A program made the translations under genes and the position numbers. A DNA stretch of 64,000 nt, taken from positions 248,085 to 312,084 of the forward strand of contig NZ_MPHJ01000004.1 in NCBI RefSeq assembly GCF_001957125.1, in the 5' to 3' direction. Within the stretch, counting starts at the first letter, position 1. The number at the start of each line of letters is the position of its first letter. This DNA is from Shewanella sp. UCD-KL12. GTDB lineage: Bacteria; Pseudomonadota; Gammaproteobacteria; Enterobacterales; Shewanellaceae. Shown here piece after piece: positions 51,593 through 64,000 of the stretch. A model generated the notes under the pieces. The model was given only the letters and a program-made list of their open reading frames with translations, did no database searches and was not told where the DNA came from.

Positions 51593-51873
51593 TGATATTA
51601 CATCATATACAAAGCTCTCCAAATCAAGATAGCGCACTTGAATGTGCATTACGTTACGCCGATAAGCTTGACACTATCTTACTTTCAGGAAGCTGTGTTA
51701 ACGCACTCTTAGAGCAAAAATGGAAGACAGCGCTGCTTGGTAGGAAAATTATATTGCTCGAAAGTGATGCCGTTGCACGAGGCTTACGCCAATTATTGAA
51801 TGAGTATCCCTTAATCAATCATAGCGAATTTGTAGAACAATCCTTAACTCATGAAAAGGTGATCACCTGGTGA
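51592..51873 (+). CDS. tusB: Sulfur relay protein TusB
   Basis: 93 residues, DsrH family, the smallest member of the TusBCD complex. [10 protein letters not shown] start and the [19 protein letters not shown] stretch agree with the family. It overlaps tusC by one base and tusE by four. Confidence 0.92.
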   Translation: MILHHIQSSPNQDSALECALRYADKLDTILLSGSCVNALLEQKWKTALLGRKIILLESDAVARGLRQLLNEYPLINHSEFVEQSLTHEKVITW

Positions 51874-52205
51874 ATCATATCGTATACCAAGATAAACAGA
51901 TTGAAACTGACAGTCAGGGCTACCTAAAACATGTCGATGATTGGAATGAAGCAATCGCAGAACTGATCGCTTTGAATGAAAACATTACTCTCACTGAAGC
52001 TCACTGGGAAGTCGTTCACTTTGTTCGCGATTTTTATATAGAGTTTAAAACCAGCCCAGCTATACGTATATTAGTTAAAGCGATTGGCAAGAAACTCGGT
52101 GAAGACAAGGGGAACTCAAAGTACCTTTATAAACTCTTTCCAACCGGGCCTGCCAAACAGGCGACTAAGATTGCCGGCCTTCCCAAACCTGCCAAATGTA
52201 TATAA
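51870..52205 (+). CDS. tusE: Sulfur relay protein TusE
   Basis: 111 residues, DsrC family. The conserved penultimate cysteine (C110, ending AKCI) accepts persulfide from TusD and delivers it to Mnm[17 protein letters not shown] is the family signature. GTG-start context: begins within tusB (GTGA overlap), followed by a strong terminator. Confidence 0.95.
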   Translation: MNHIVYQDKQIETDSQGYLKHVDDWNEAIAELIALNENITLTEAHWEVVHFVRDFYIEFKTSPAIRILVKAIGKKLGEDKGNSKYLYKLFPTGPAKQATKIAGLPKPAKCI

Positions 52206-52237
52206 AAAAACCTCTGCAGTAATGCAGAGGTTTTTTT
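52204..52237. terminator. Bidirectional terminator after tusE
   Basis: AACCTCTGCA, loop GTAA, TGCAGAGGTT with seven A before and seven T after. It can also end the small minus-strand gene that stops at 52245. Confidence 0.92.
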
Positions 52238-52244
52238 GATTGGA

Positions 52245-52367
52245 TCAGATAATATTCTTGAAAATGAGTATTGCAGCTTCGCCAAATGTCGCGAACATAA
52301 TGCCACCAAATATACAGATGATCACTACATAGGTAAGCCACTGAAAGTAGCGCCAACCATTATCCAT
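52245..52367 (-). CDS. Small single-helix membrane protein, 40 residues
   Basis: A minus-strand frame from the ATG at 52367 to TGA encodes a 40-residue protein beginning MDNGWRYFQWLTYVVIICIF, with one membrane helix (about 10-27) and a short charged end (FGEAAILIFKNII). An AGG lies 8 nt before the ATG, and TATAAA (52402-52397) would be a well-placed -10. It is enclosed by the serS terminator upstream and the bidirectional terminator downstream, which supports an independent gene. No family recognised. Confidence 0.58.
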   Translation of the reverse strand: MDNGWRYFQWLTYVVIICIFGGIMFATFGEAAILIFKNII

Positions 52368-52430
52368 TATCTATGCCTGATTGTTATTATTGTTATTTTA
52401 TACACTTTGATATTGAGCTAAATGCCCCAT

Positions 52431-52464
52431 AAAATACTCATAACAAAACGTTACGAGTATTTTT
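52431..52464 (-). terminator. Terminator of serS
   Basis: AAATACTC-A-TAAC, loop, GTTA-C-GAGTATTT, with T-run on the minus strand, about 10 nt past serS. Confidence 0.75.
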
Positions 52465-52474
52465 ATCACGTGTT

Positions 52475-53764
<1,290 letters not shown>

Positions 53765-53779
53765 TTATATTCTTAATAG

Positions 53780-54154
53780 TTAAATGCGAGAAAAAACCAA
53801 CTGCTGTCCCAAGTAGACCATGAATATACATAGGCAGAGGTTCAGAGCGATATTTAAAAATGCCTTTAGCCAGTCGCCACCTTGTATGAGTAACAAAGTT
53901 TCGTTGGAAAAGGTTGAAAAAGTAGTGAGTGCCCCTAAAAGGCCAACACCAACCAAAGCTTTTATTTCAGGACTGACTTCACTGACCTGACCTAAGGCGT
54001 ATATAACACCCATTAAAAAGGAGCCAAGGATATTTACTAACAGTGTACCAAAAGGAAATGCAGAGCCAAATACCTGAACCATGAATATTGAGATCAGATA
54101 CCGAAAAACTGCACCAATTGAACCACCAAGTGCGACAAATAGAATATTATTCAT
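53780..54154 (-). CDS. crcB: Fluoride channel CrcB/Fluc
   Basis: 124 residues, four membrane helices. [11 protein letters not shown] and [14 protein letters not shown] (with the conserved Asn) and TFSTFSNE are Fluc signatures. It exports fluoride as an antiparallel dimer. Its start overlaps the rarA end by 8 nt. No fluoride riboswitch is expected or seen inside this operon. Confidence 0.95.
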   Translation of the reverse strand: MNNILFVALGGSIGAVFRYLISIFMVQVFGSAFPFGTLLVNILGSFLMGVIYALGQVSEVSPEIKALVGVGLLGALTTFSTFSNETLLLIQGGDWLKAFLNIALNLCLCIFMVYLGQQLVFSRI

Positions 54155-55478
54155 ACCGTTTCATCTCGCTTTCCTTGTCGAGTTGCGCTAACTGATCTAA
54201 TTTTGTTTTTATTCGCTTTTCAAATCCATGCTCAGTTGGATGATAAAATCGACTACCTGCTAATCTTTCGGGAAAATAACACTCGCCACTGGCATAGCTG
54301 TTCGGCTCATCATGTGCATATCTGTACCCTTCACCATAGCCAAGATCTTGCATTAACTGTGTGGGCGCATTTCTTAAGTGCTCAGGGACAGCATCGTTAC
54401 CCGTTTCACGAGCTAGCTGCCTTGCAGCTTTAAAAGCGGTGTAAACAGCATTACTCTTAGGCGCACTCGCGAGATAAACAATGGCTTGAGCGATCGCACG
54501 CTCACCTTCTGAAGGTCCAACACGATGAAAGCACTCCCATGCGTTGAGTGCTACAGTCATAGCCACTGGATCGGCATTGCCTATATCCTCAGATGCTATC
54601 GCCAACAGTCTGCGGGCAATATAAAGCGGATCACAGCCGCCTTCAAGCATGCGACAAAACCAGTAAAGTGCTGCATCGGGTGCTGAACCACGTATGGACT
54701 TATGCACGGCTGAGATAAGATCGTAAAACTGATCGCCATTCTTATCAAAACCAGCAAGTTGTTGACCGGCAACCTCAATGATCATCTCTTCGGTAAACTG
54801 CTCACCATCAGCAATCATGTCACTCATCAGCTCAATGAGATTAAGCGCTTTACGGGCATCACCTTCACAGATGTTGGCAAGCTTATTGGCAACAATATCT
54901 GTGATGGTCAAGTTTCGTTTACCTAGCCCTCGCTCTTCATCGGCGAGCGCTTGGCGAACGATCTGAATAATCTCATCATTAGTGAGCTTCTTGATGAGAT
55001 AAACGCGCGCCCTTGATAGCAATGCGTTATTGATCTCAAACGAAGGGTTTTCAGTCGTTGCACCAATAAATATTACAGTGCCATCTTCAATAAAAGGCAA
55101 AAAGGCATCTTGCTGACTTTTATTAAATCGATGGACTTCATCGACAAACAGTAAAGTTCTTTGCCCGCGAGATTCAGCGACATTTTTAGCATGTTCAATC
55201 GCGGTACGGATCTCTTTAACACCTGAAGTAACAGCAGATATTCTCTCAACATGCGCATTAGCATAATGTGCCACTAACTCAGCGAGTGTTGTTTTCCCTG
55301 TACCAGGAGGCCCCCAAAACATCATCGAATGGGCACGACCGGCCTCTAGCGCTTTACGCAGGGGTTTCCCCTCCCCTAATAGGTGCGATTGCCCTATATA
55401 CTGAGATAACTCTTCTGGGCGCATGCGCGCCGCTAGGGGTCTAAAATCCGGTGCAAAATCAAAGCTAAAACTTGACAC
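54147..55478 (-). CDS. rarA: Replication-associated recombination protein RarA
   Basis: 443 residues, AAA+ clamp-loader relative (MgsA/WRNIP1). Walker A GPPGTGKT and Walker [10 protein letters not shown], sensor 1 [10 protein letters not shown], and the C-terminal tetramer domain are visible. It acts at stalled forks with SSB. It lies 9 nt behind lolA and overlaps crcB. Conserved ftsK-lolA-rarA-serS order matches E. coli. Confidence 0.96.
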   Translation of the reverse strand: MSSFSFDFAPDFRPLAARMRPEELSQYIGQSHLLGEGKPLRKALEAGRAHSMMFWGPPGTGKTTLAELVAHYANAHVERISAVTSGVKEIRTAIEHAKNVAESRGQRTLLFVDEVHRFNKSQQDAFLPFIEDGTVIFIGATTENPSFEINNALLSRARVYLIKKLTNDEIIQIVRQALADEERGLGKRNLTITDIVANKLANICEGDARKALNLIELMSDMIADGEQFTEEMIIEVAGQQLAGFDKNGDQFYDLISAVHKSIRGSAPDAALYWFCRMLEGGCDPLYIARRLLAIASEDIGNADPVAMTVALNAWECFHRVGPSEGERAIAQAIVYLASAPKSNAVYTAFKAARQLARETGNDAVPEHLRNAPTQLMQDLGYGEGYRYAHDEPNSYASGECYFPERLAGSRFYHPTEHGFEKRIKTKLDQLAQLDKESEMKRYE

Positions 55479-55487
55479 AAAAAGCTC

Positions 55488-56114
55488 TTAGTTAATTGAG
55501 TTGAGACGTTGATCATCGATATCAACATCTTCAGGAAGGGTAAATTTAAACAGAGCGCGTTCATCTGCTGTTATCGGCGCTTGGCTTGATAATTCAAATG
55601 CACTGACATTGCCCTGTTGATCTTTTAACACCATTTTAGTGAGCTTTGTATCATCGAAGCAAACTTGCACCGACTCGACACCAGCATCGCTGCTCTTAGG
55701 CATAATATCAAAACACCCATTTGCAGATGTGACTGAATACTTAGACCAAGTTTGCTCATCGCGGTGTACTAAGAGTGCTATTGGAGACGCTGAAATAGCC
55801 TGATTAAGATCCATCACAGACACTTGCTCTGCAAATGGGTTATAGATCCAAACATCTGTACCGTCAGCAACAATCAAAGATTCATCAGGCTCGGTAAGGT
55901 GCCAATAAAACTGATTTGGGTAGGCTAAGGCAAATACACCGCTACCCTTCTGGATCTCTTTGTTGTTAATATCTGTTACGACTTGGCTAAAGTTCGCTTT
56001 AAGCGTATCGACCTCAGTCAATTTGGCTTTCAATTGTGAAGACTCATCCGCATAGACTGAACTTGACGCCACAATGGGTAATGCTAATGCGAGAACGCTA
56101 AAAATGTTTTTCAT
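55488..56114 (-). CDS. lolA: Outer-membrane lipoprotein carrier protein LolA
   Basis: 208 residues from the second of two adjacent ATGs (56114), which gives better spacing from AAGGAAA; 56117 is the alternative. Signal peptide ends at VYA. The fold residues and the [17 protein letters not shown] block are typical. LolA ferries lipoproteins across the periplasm from LolCDE to LolB. Confidence 0.94.
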   Translation of the reverse strand: MKNIFSVLALALPIVASSSVYADESSQLKAKLTEVDTLKANFSQVVTDINNKEIQKGSGVFALAYPNQFYWHLTEPDESLIVADGTDVWIYNPFAEQVSVMDLNQAISASPIALLVHRDEQTWSKYSVTSANGCFDIMPKSSDAGVESVQVCFDDTKLTKMVLKDQQGNVSAFELSSQAPITADERALFKFTLPEDVDIDDQRLNSIN

Positions 56115-56163
56115 CATTTTCCTTAAACTAATGCAATCGGTACAGGGAGCTGGTCCCTTACTA

Positions 56164-58725
56164 TTAAAAGGTTTTTGGTGGCGGTGGCGCCAACACTTCT
56201 CTGTTACCGTTATGGCCTTGTGAACTCACTACACCTTGGGCTTCCATCTGCTCGATAATTCGAGCGGCGCGATTGTAACCTATCTTAAACTTACGCTGTA
56301 CACTTGAAATTGACCCACGGCGGGTTTCAGTGACAAATGCGACGGCCTCATCATAGAGCGCATCAGTATCATCATCGGATTCTCCAGTTTCACCAGGCAA
56401 TAATACCTGCTCGCCTTCAGCTGACCCTTGAAGAATATCAGAGATATATTGCGGTTTTCCGCGACTATGCCAATCAGCAACAACAGCATGTACTTCGTGA
56501 TCGTCAATAAAGGCACCGTGCACACGAATGGGGACACTGGTTCCTGGAGGCAAATAGAGCATATCCCCCATCCCTAAGAGAGTTTCTGCACCTTGCTGAT
56601 CTAAAATGGTTCTTGAATCTATTCGGCTAGAAACTTGGAAAGCCATTCGAGTCGGTATATTGGCTTTAATTAAACCAGTGATAACATCTACTGAAGGTCT
56701 TTGAGTTGCCAATATCAGGTGAATGCCAGCAGCACGTGCTTTTTGAGCAATACGAGCAATTAGCTCCTCAACCTTTTTACCTACAATCATCATCATGTCA
56801 GCAAACTCATCGACAATAACAACGATTGAAGGAAGTTTCTCAAGTTCTGGTGCTTCAGGCTCCATACTATCTGAAGATTTCCAGAGTGGATCAAACAACG
56901 GCGAACCAGATTCTTTTGCTTCTTTTATCTTAGCGTTATAGCCCTTAAGGTTTCGAACGCCAAGCGCCGACATCAATTTATAACGGCGCTCCATTTCACC
57001 TACACACCAACGCAGCGAGTTCGCAGCCTCTTTCATATCAGTGACGACTTCACACAATAGATGAGGGATCCCCTCGTAAACAGAAAGCTCGAGCATCTTA
57101 GGATCAATCATGATGAAACGTACATCATCTGGGCCTGACTTATACAGTAAGCTTGTGATCATCACGTTAACGCCTACCGACTTACCTGAGCCTGTTGTAC
57201 CGGCAACAAGCAAATGTGGCATCTTACCAAGATCAACGACAACAGGATCACCTGCAATGTCCTGCCCTAATACCATGCTCAAGTGTGATGGGTTTTCAGC
57301 AAATGATTGGCTGTCTAACACATCCCGCATAAAGACAGTTTCACGGAATTTGTTTGGTAGCTCTAACCCTACATAGGCTTTGCCTGGAATGACTTCAACA
57401 ACACGAACACTTTCTGCCAGTAAAGAGCGGGCTAGATCTTTAGACAAGTTTGTGATTTTTGATGCCTTAACACCAGGCGCTAACTCTAATTCAAACCTTG
57501 TAACCACAGGCCCTGGGAAGATCCCCATCACTTTGGCAACAATGTTGAAGTCAGCAAGCTTGGCCTCAACCAGTGCCCCAACTTGGTCAAGCTCTTCACG
57601 ACTAATAGGATTCTTCTTCCGGTTAGGGACATCAAGCAATGAAATGCATGGCAATGGAGTGATAGGTTTTTTAGCCTCTTCGACGCTTTGGCCTGGCAAT
57701 ACGACAATACCATCAACAATTTTTGCCGACTCTTGAACTGCTGCTTTTGAATTAACTGAACTCTGCCGTTGCTGCTGGGTTACAGCGCCTGTCGAAGCCT
57801 TCGTCTCAAAATCAATGGTATCGAAATCAATTGCTTCATCGCCATTTGTTTCAGCATCAGACTGGATAGCAGACGATTCAACTCCCCCCATCTCTGGTGC
57901 TGAATCTGTTGCTGCAAGTGAAATTGCTGGCTCTACACGCTTTTCAATAGCACCACTATCCACTCTGTCACGTTGATAAGTATCATCTTCAACATCATCA
58001 TATTCGGAATCTTCTTCAAGTTCACGACGATAAGCACGGCGCTCTTTGAACTTATCAAAAACAGACATAAAGCCCTTGGTGTCTTCAGTTTCTGATGTGT
58101 TGCGCTTAAATTTTTCAGGCAATGCACGTAATAAATGGTATACCCATATTACTGATGAGCCAGTAAGATCAATCACAGTCAACCAGCTCAGCCCTGTCAG
58201 TAAGGTAAAGCCAGCACCAACGAAGCAAAGCAGTAATAGGGTTGTGCCTAATTGATTAAAATAGGGAAGCATTGCGTCACGAATGACATCACCAGACACA
58301 CCGCCTGCAGAAAACTCGTAAATGTCCGAAGCATTCATACTGCCAAGCGCAGCGAGACTAAATACAATTAGCAAGAAGCCAATGAGCCTTAACCCCACTG
58401 AGAAATAATCAATTTCTAACAGTTTATGGGTTCGTTTAAATAGCAGCCAACCAGTTAACGCTATGATAATAGGAATAATATAAGCGGTATAACCAAAGAA
58501 ATAAAACAGCACATCGGCTAACCATGCGCCTACAGCACCGGTAAGGTTTTGAATTTCACCTTCAAAGTTAGACTGACTCCAACCGGGGTCTGAAGAATCG
58601 AAACTACTTAATGAAAGCAAAATGTAAGTAGCAAGCATACAGCAAAGTATTAAGCCACCTTCTAAAAGTCGCTGCACTCCGCTGAGCGTTTTAACACTAT
58701 TTCCCTTAGCCAAATGAAAACCCAT
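56164..58725 (-). CDS. ftsK: DNA translocase FtsK
   Basis: 853 residues. Four membrane helices in the first 200, an acidic linker (about 230-340) shorter than in E. coli FtsK, then the motor domain with Walker [10 protein letters not shown] and Walker [13 protein letters not shown], and the C-terminal winged-helix gamma domain ([20 protein letters not shown]) that reads polar sequences. It resolves chromosome dimers with XerCD at the septum. No good ribosome site at this ATG; the true start could be slightly different. Confidence 0.95.
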   Translation of the reverse strand: MGFHLAKGNSVKTLSGVQRLLEGGLILCCMLATYILLSLSSFDSSDPGWSQSNFEGEIQNLTGAVGAWLADVLFYFFGYTAYIIPIIIALTGWLLFKRTHKLLEIDYFSVGLRLIGFLLIVFSLAALGSMNASDIYEFSAGGVSGDVIRDAMLPYFNQLGTTLLLLCFVGAGFTLLTGLSWLTVIDLTGSSVIWVYHLLRALPEKFKRNTSETEDTKGFMSVFDKFKERRAYRRELEEDSEYDDVEDDTYQRDRVDSGAIEKRVEPAISLAATDSAPEMGGVESSAIQSDAETNGDEAIDFDTIDFETKASTGAVTQQQRQSSVNSKAAVQESAKIVDGIVVLPGQSVEEAKKPITPLPCISLLDVPNRKKNPISREELDQVGALVEAKLADFNIVAKVMGIFPGPVVTRFELELAPGVKASKITNLSKDLARSLLAESVRVVEVIPGKAYVGLELPNKFRETVFMRDVLDSQSFAENPSHLSMVLGQDIAGDPVVVDLGKMPHLLVAGTTGSGKSVGVNVMITSLLYKSGPDDVRFIMIDPKMLELSVYEGIPHLLCEVVTDMKEAANSLRWCVGEMERRYKLMSALGVRNLKGYNAKIKEAKESGSPLFDPLWKSSDSMEPEAPELEKLPSIVVIVDEFADMMMIVGKKVEELIARIAQKARAAGIHLILATQRPSVDVITGLIKANIPTRMAFQVSSRIDSRTILDQQGAETLLGMGDMLYLPPGTSVPIRVHGAFIDDHEVHAVVADWHSRGKPQYISDILQGSAEGEQVLLPGETGESDDDTDALYDEAVAFVTETRRGSISSVQRKFKIGYNRAARIIEQMEAQGVVSSQGHNGNREVLAPPPPKTF

Positions 58726-58849
58726 AAAAAAAGATAAAGACAGGTAAAGCTAAGATATCAAATATGCTCTGTGTTTGCAGCGTTTTAGCTACGATATGGC
58801 CATTATCTTTATGATAATTAATACTTGTGTGCAATAAATACACAAAATA

Positions 58850-58877
58850 AAAAAGGAGCCGTTTATGGCTCCTTTTT
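58850..58877 (-). terminator. Terminator of lrp
   Basis: AAAAAGGAGCC, loop GTTTAT, GGCTCCTTTTT; it lies 20 nt past the lrp stop and before ftsK, so ftsK has its own promoter. Confidence 0.88.
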
Positions 58878-58897
58878 GGTACGGTACCTTATGCTGT

Positions 58898-59404
58898 TTA
58901 AATAGATTCAGCGGTAACGTTGATTGCAACTTTATTAGTTTGCTTAACTTCTTCCATCACTACATAGGTACGAGTGTCAGAAACAGATGGCAACTTGAGT
59001 AAAGTTTCACCTAACAAGCGACGATAAGCAGACATATCTGATACACGTGTCTTCAATAAATAATCGAAGTCGCCAGATACAAGGTGACATTCTTGAATGT
59101 CATCCAATAACTGTACAGCACGATTAAACTTATCAAATACATCAGAATTTTCACGATTCAGTGTAATTTCCACAAACACAAGTAAAGATGCACCCAAGAA
59201 ATGGGGATTCACTAATGCCGTATATCCGTTGATATAACCCTGCTTCTCAAGTCTTTTAACTCTCTCAAGGCAAGGTGTGGGACTTAAACCTACTCGTTTA
59301 GACAATTCCACATTTGAAATGCGACCGTCAGTCTGTAACTCGTTAAGTATGTTTCGATCTATCCGATCTAAGTCTTTTATAGGACTCTTTTTATTATTAA
59401 GCAT
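58898..59404 (-). CDS. lrp: Leucine-responsive regulator Lrp
   Basis: 168 residues, AsnC/Lrp family. The N-terminal helix-turn-helix (LQTDGRISNVELSKRVGLSPTPCLERVKRLE) and RAM ligand domain closely follow E. coli Lrp (164 residues). It is divergent from ald, a gene that Lrp-type proteins often control, and upstream of ftsK as in E. coli. Confidence 0.96.
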   Translation of the reverse strand: MLNNKKSPIKDLDRIDRNILNELQTDGRISNVELSKRVGLSPTPCLERVKRLEKQGYINGYTALVNPHFLGASLLVFVEITLNRENSDVFDKFNRAVQLLDDIQECHLVSGDFDYLLKTRVSDMSAYRRLLGETLLKLPSVSDTRTYVVMEEVKQTNKVAINVTAESI

Positions 59405-59584
59405 ATTTTTAACCTTGCTTTATCACTAAAACAACATTTATCACTACGTATGTCGAAAGTTCAGCATCATATTCTGCTGAACTAATACTATACTAGATTT
59501 CCCTGAAACAATCACGTTCAGGACTCTACAAAATAACAATTAAACCCATATAACTTGGGTTTTTATGCAATTTGAGGCTCGAAG

Positions 59585-60700
59585 ATGATAATTGGTGTAC
59601 CTAAAGAAATCAAAAACCACGAGTATCGTGTTGGAATGGTTCCATCTAGTGTTCGTGAATTGACTAATAAAGGTCATGAAGTATTCATTGAAACTAATGC
59701 CGGTAACGGAATTGGTTTTACAGATCAAGACTATATAGACGTTGGGGCGTCAATATTAGCGACTGCAGCAGAAGTATTTGCTCAGTCTGAAATGATAGTC
59801 AAAGTAAAGGAGCCACAGGCAGTAGAACGTGCAATGTTACGTGAAGATCAACTGCTATTTACCTACCTTCACCTTGCGCCAGATCTTCCACAAACTGAAG
59901 ACTTAGTCAAAAGTGGATCAGTTTGTATCGCATACGAAACTGTGACCGATGACCGTGGTGCCCTTCCCTTACTCGCACCTATGTCTGAAGTAGCTGGTCG
60001 TATGTCGATTCAAGCAGGTGCTATGGCACTTGAAAAATCTATGGGCGGACGAGGTATGCTACTTGGTGGTGTGCCTGGTGTTGAACCAGCCAAAGTTGTG
60101 ATTATTGGCGGTGGTATGGTTGGTACTAATGCTGCTCAAATGGCTGTAGGCCTTGGCGCTGATGTAGTCATTTTAGATAGAAGTATCGATGCACTACGTC
60201 GTCTAAATGCCCAGTTCGATAATAGAGTTAAAGCTATTTACTCTACTGCTGATGCTATTGAAAAGCATGTATTAGAAGCTGATCTTGTTATCGGTGGTGT
60301 ATTGGTTCCTGGCGCTGCAGCACCAAAACTTGTCACCAAAGAGCACATTGCCAATATGAAGCCTGGCGCTGCTATTGTTGATGTCGCTATCGACCAAGGT
60401 GGTTGTATTGAAACTTCTCATGCTACGACTCACCAAGACCCTACTTACATCGTTGATGATGTTGTACATTACTGTGTAGCAAACATGCCTGGCGCAGTTG
60501 CACGTACTTCAACATTTGCACTGAACAATGCAACCTTGCCATATATCATCAAGCTAGCCGATCTAGGCTACCGTGATGCCTTGTTGCAAGACAAGCACTT
60601 ACTTAATGGCTTAAACGTCATGCATGGTAAAATCACTTGTAAAGAAGTGGCAGAAGCATTGGACTTTGAGTTTGTCGATCCAAAGATCCTATTAAACTAA
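59585..60700 (+). CDS. ald: Alanine dehydrogenase
   Basis: 371 residues. [20 protein letters not shown] is the family start; the NAD loop reads [20 protein letters not shown] and the catalytic His/Lys region lies before it. It interconverts alanine and pyruvate with ammonia. GAGG precedes the ATG by about 10 nt. The 180-nt shared region with lrp probably holds Lrp sites. Confidence 0.95.
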   Translation: MIIGVPKEIKNHEYRVGMVPSSVRELTNKGHEVFIETNAGNGIGFTDQDYIDVGASILATAAEVFAQSEMIVKVKEPQAVERAMLREDQLLFTYLHLAPDLPQTEDLVKSGSVCIAYETVTDDRGALPLLAPMSEVAGRMSIQAGAMALEKSMGGRGMLLGGVPGVEPAKVVIIGGGMVGTNAAQMAVGLGADVVILDRSIDALRRLNAQFDNRVKAIYSTADAIEKHVLEADLVIGGVLVPGAAAPKLVTKEHIANMKPGAAIVDVAIDQGGCIETSHATTHQDPTYIVDDVVHYCVANMPGAVARTSTFALNNATLPYIIKLADLGYRDALLQDKHLLNGLNVMHGKITCKEVAEALDFEFVDPKILLN

Positions 60701-60718
60701 TTTTTGCGGTTTGATATC

Positions 60719-60745
60719 TAAAGGGAGCCTTGGCTCCCTTTTTTC
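60719..60745 (+). terminator. Terminator of ald
   Basis: AAGGGAGCC, TT loop, GGCTCCCTT followed by TTTT. Confidence 0.85.
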
Positions 60746-60751
60746 GATTAA

Positions 60752-61783
<1,032 letters not shown>

Positions 61784-61806
61784 TAGCTAACAGCGTTATC
61801 ACATAA

Positions 61807-61836
61807 ATAGTAGGCAAATGCCTACTATTTTTTTGC
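61807..61836 (+). terminator. Terminator of trxB
   Basis: ATAGTAGGCA, AA, TGCCTACTAT then TTTTTT. Perfect 10-bp stem. Confidence 0.9.
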
Positions 61837-62232
61837 CTAAAATTGAGCATAAATCACTCCCTTAACATTAATACTTATACTAATCAGTAGTAGCAAAGTA
61901 ATGTAGTACAGTGCTTAGTTTACATCCATCATAATGCTCAACGTGTAAAAAGGCGCCTGACTTTCAGTGTTAGCGGCATGGCTAGCCCCTATTTTAAAGG
62001 TTGTTCTACTCAGTTCGCACGTAACAGTTCAACTCTGCTTTAATCAAGAGTCCTGATTGATGAACCAGGTACATGACATGATGCTTTTGCTTCATAGGCT
62101 CTGATCTAAATTAGGCTTTTTCTCAAAGATATAAGCGCTGAGAAATAACAGATAACGGCTAGGAATAGGAGTGATAGCTCTTCAATAGATGTAGAGCCCT
62201 CTAACTCAATTCGTTTCTGTCAGTCAGAAAAC
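61837..62232. other. Intergenic region between trxB and rplT
   Basis: About 400 nt without a supported frame. No tRNA, repeat or riboswitch recognised. Confidence 0.35.
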
Positions 62233-62260
62233 AAAAAAGGGACCCGAAGGTCCCTTTTTT
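62233..62260 (-). terminator. Terminator after rplT
   Basis: AAAAAAGGGACC, loop CGAA, GGTCCCTTTTTT, 18 nt past rplT. Confidence 0.92.
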
Positions 62261-62277
62261 AAAGATGTACTAACTAA

Positions 62278-62637
62278 TTACTTAGCTAATGCTTCTTTTG
62301 CTTTTTCAACTAAAGTTGTGAAAACAACTTTATCGAAAACAGCAATATCAGCCAAGATCTTACGATCGATTTCAATAGAGGCTTTTTTCAAACCATTAAT
62401 GAAACGGCTGTAAGACAGACCATTTTGACGAGCGGCCGCATTGATACGTGCAATCCAAAGTTGACGGAATTGACGTTTCTTCTGACGACGATCACGGTAA
62501 GCATATTGACCAGCTTTAGTTACAGCCTGAACTGCAACACGGTAAGTACGAGAGCGAGCTCCGTAATAACCTTTGGCTAATTTAAGTACTTTCTTGTGAC
62601 GAGCACGAGCGGTTACACCACGCTTAACTCTAGGCAT
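62278..62637 (-). CDS. rplT: Ribosomal protein L20
   Basis: 119 residues, standard length and start [19 protein letters not shown]. It binds 23S rRNA early in large-subunit assembly and represses rpmI-rplT translation in E. coli. AAAGGAGC precedes the ATG. Last gene of infC-rpmI-rplT. Confidence 0.98.
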   Translation of the reverse strand: MPRVKRGVTARARHKKVLKLAKGYYGARSRTYRVAVQAVTKAGQYAYRDRRQKKRQFRQLWIARINAAARQNGLSYSRFINGLKKASIEIDRKILADIAVFDKVVFTTLVEKAKEALAK

Positions 62638-62655
62638 TGTTCATTGCTCCTTTAA

Positions 62656-62850
62656 TTAAGCGTATGGTAGTTGACGTGCAATTGCTGGCACATCAGACTT
62701 GGCTACTAAACATTTTGCACGTAAGTGACGTTTACGCTTAGTGCTCTTCTTGGTCAAAATGTGACGTAAATGGGCTTGCTTGCGCTTGAAACCATTGGCG
62801 GTTTTCTTAAAACGCTTTTGTACACCCTTGTCTGTTTTCATTTTAGGCAT
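62656..62850 (-). CDS. rpmI: Ribosomal protein L35
   Basis: 64 residues from the ATG at 62850 ([20 protein letters not shown]), the family start; the frame is open eight codons further. Very basic. Lies between infC and rplT, separated by 18 nt from the latter. Confidence 0.97.
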   Translation of the reverse strand: MPKMKTDKGVQKRFKKTANGFKRKQAHLRHILTKKSTKRKRHLRAKCLVAKSDVPAIARQLPYA

Positions 62851-62933
62851 TGCTAAAACTCCGCATTGGGACATTAATAAAACGCAAGGCGAGCAGAGAC
62901 CTTACAGACCCCTGCTACTTTTAAGTTGCCTTA

Positions 62934-63476
62934 CTATTTCTTTTTCGGCGCGAGTACCATCACAGCTTGACGCCCTTCCATTTTCGGGAAAGACTCAACT
63001 ACTGCTATCTCAGCCAAATCATCTTTAATACGATTCAAAAGATTCATACCAAGACTTTGGTGAGCCATCTCACGACCACGGAAACGCAGCGTAACTTTCG
63101 CTTTGTCGCCGTCAGTTAGAAAACGAGTCAGGTTGCGTAGTTTTACCTGGTAATCGTTTTCATCAGTACCGGGACGGAATTTAACTTCCTTCACCTGTAT
63201 CTGTTTCTGCTTCTTTTTTTGTTCCTTTTGAGCCTTAGCTTTATCAAAAAGGAACTTACCGTAGTCCATTATACGACAAACAGGCGGCTCAGCGTTAGGA
63301 CTAATTTCAACCAGGTCAACACCAGCTTCATCAGCTAGTTCCTGTGCTTCCCTAATTGTTAGCAATCCAAGAGGCTCACCTTCTAAACCGTTTAATCGTA
63401 CTTCTGGTACGCCGGTGATGAGTTCGTTTATTCTATTCGGGGCCGCCTGGCGCCCTGCTGTTTTTTTGATCTTTAT
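62934..63476 (-). CDS. infC: Translation initiation factor IF-3 with AUA start
   Basis: 180 residues if translation begins at ATA 63476-63474. From there the frame reads [20 protein letters not shown], the expected IF-3 N-terminus, and GGAGG lies 8 nt upstream within the end of thrS. The first ATG/TTG-type start at 63365 would remove 37 residues of the N-domain. E. coli infC begins with AUU for autoregulation; AUA would serve the same way. Linker ([15 protein letters not shown]) and C-domain are intact. Confidence 0.93.
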   Translation of the reverse strand: MKIKKTAGRQAAPNRINELITGVPEVRLNGLEGEPLGLLTIREAQELADEAGVDLVEISPNAEPPVCRIMDYGKFLFDKAKAQKEQKKKQKQIQVKEVKFRPGTDENDYQVKLRNLTRFLTDGDKAKVTLRFRGREMAHQSLGMNLLNRIKDDLAEIAVVESFPKMEGRQAVMVLAPKKK

Positions 63477-63479
63477 GAC

Positions 63480-64000
63480 CTATTCCTCCAACAAATTGAG
63501 ACTACGGGACGAAATCTGTTCGGTGATTTTAGATGCAAATTCTTCGATTCGCATTTTGCCTAAATCAACCCCATCTCGGGTTCGTACCGCAACTTCCTTA
63601 TTTTCCATCTCTTGATCGCCGACGACCAATAAATAAGGAACACGCCTTAAGGTGTGCTCGCGTATTTTAAAGCCTATCTTCTCATTCCTCAAGTCTTTAG
63701 AGGCGCGAATTCCATTTTCTTTGAATAAATTGACTACTTCATCGACATAATCTGATTGTTTATCAGTAATATTCATGACGACGACTTGTTGAGGTGCCAA
63801 CCAAGTAGGGAATTTACCCGCATATTCCTCAATAAGAATACCGAGGAAACGTTCTAGTGAACCTAAAATTGCACGGTGAATCATAACAGGCGTTTGACGG
63901 CTATTATCTTCAGCAACATAAGTCGCACCTAAACGGCCTGGAAGTGCATAATCTAACTGCACAGTGCCACACTGCCATGCACGATCTAAGCAATCATGTA
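63480..64000 (-). CDS. thrS: Threonyl-tRNA synthetase, C-terminal part
   Basis: The frame is open to the right edge, so only about 173 C-terminal residues are seen. They include class II motif 3 ([21 protein letters not shown]) and the anticodon-binding domain ([18 protein letters not shown]). Its stop is 3 nt before the infC start and its end holds the infC ribosome site, as in the conserved thrS-infC-rpmI-rplT operon. Confidence 0.96.
   Translation of the reverse strand, partial: HDCLDRAWQCGTVQLDYALPGRLGATYVAEDNSRQTPVMIHRAILGSLERFLGILIEEYAGKFPTWLAPQQVVVMNITDKQSDYVDEVVNLFKENGIRASKDLRNEKIGFKIREHTLRRVPYLLVVGDQEMENKEVAVRTRDGVDLGKMRIEEFASKITEQISSRSLNLLEE

Overview
The window is a chromosomal segment of a gammaproteobacterium, almost certainly a marine Shewanella. 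The evidence is gene content and order: ttcA–uspE–etrA(fnr)–safE–ccoS–ccoI–fixH–ccoPQON beside an HD-GYP response regulator, lrp–ftsK–lolA–rarA–crcB–serS beside tusDCBE, and ald facing lrp. GC looks to be in the low 40s per cent by eye. Both edges cut genes: a YvcK-family gene on the left and thrS on the right.

Layout. 1–2.1 kb: yvcK (partial), a Bax-like glucosaminidase and a DUF2987-like protein. 2.2–14.6 kb: the redox block, all on the minus strand except one small lipoprotein gene. It holds ttcA, uspE, the Fnr/EtrA regulator, the cbb3 oxidase assembly genes (safE-like, ccoS, ccoI, fixH), the oxidase ccoNOQP including the small ccoQ, and an HD-GYP response regulator. A perfect Fnr/EtrA box lies upstream of ccoN and a near-perfect one upstream of uspE. 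14.7–18.2 kb: an accessory patch with a Fur-box-controlled cysteine-rich small protein, an orphan tyrosine recombinase, about 1.36 kb without convincing genes but with several inverted repeats, and a 47-residue small protein. 18.2–26.4 kb: a membrane histidine kinase without a partner, two flavin monooxygenase-like proteins, a DsbA-like protein, aspA with a MITE-like element just upstream, and a PAS-GGDEF diguanylate cyclase.

26.7–33.1 kb: an HME1-type metal efflux operon (czcCBA) behind a Cys/His-rich secreted peptide gene. 33.4–38 kb: a Lon-like protease, a manganese-type pyrophosphatase and a solute-binding protein whose stop codon lies in a 32-bp tandem duplication. 38.2–40 kb: umuDC with a LexA box. 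40–46.2 kb: an HMA-like small protein, a two-gene RND efflux system and a META-domain lipoprotein. 46.4–47.5 kb: two identical tRNA-Ser(UGA) genes embedded in diverged terminator/tRNA-end repeats.

47.5–64 kb: punC/punR, yccA, tusDCBE, an unannotated 40-residue membrane protein, serS, crcB, rarA, lolA, ftsK, lrp, ald, trxB and the translation cluster thrS–infC–rpmI–rplT, where infC appears to start with AUA.

Functionally the window combines low-oxygen respiration and its regulator, metal and drug efflux, SOS mutagenesis, tRNA thiolation by two routes (TtcA and TusDCBE), and core division and translation genes. I see no CRISPR array, complete prophage or recognisable anti-phage system. The most unusual structures are the tRNA-Ser/terminator repeat array, the MITE-like element at aspA, the Fur-linked cysteine-rich protein near the orphan integrase, and the small uncatalogued proteins.
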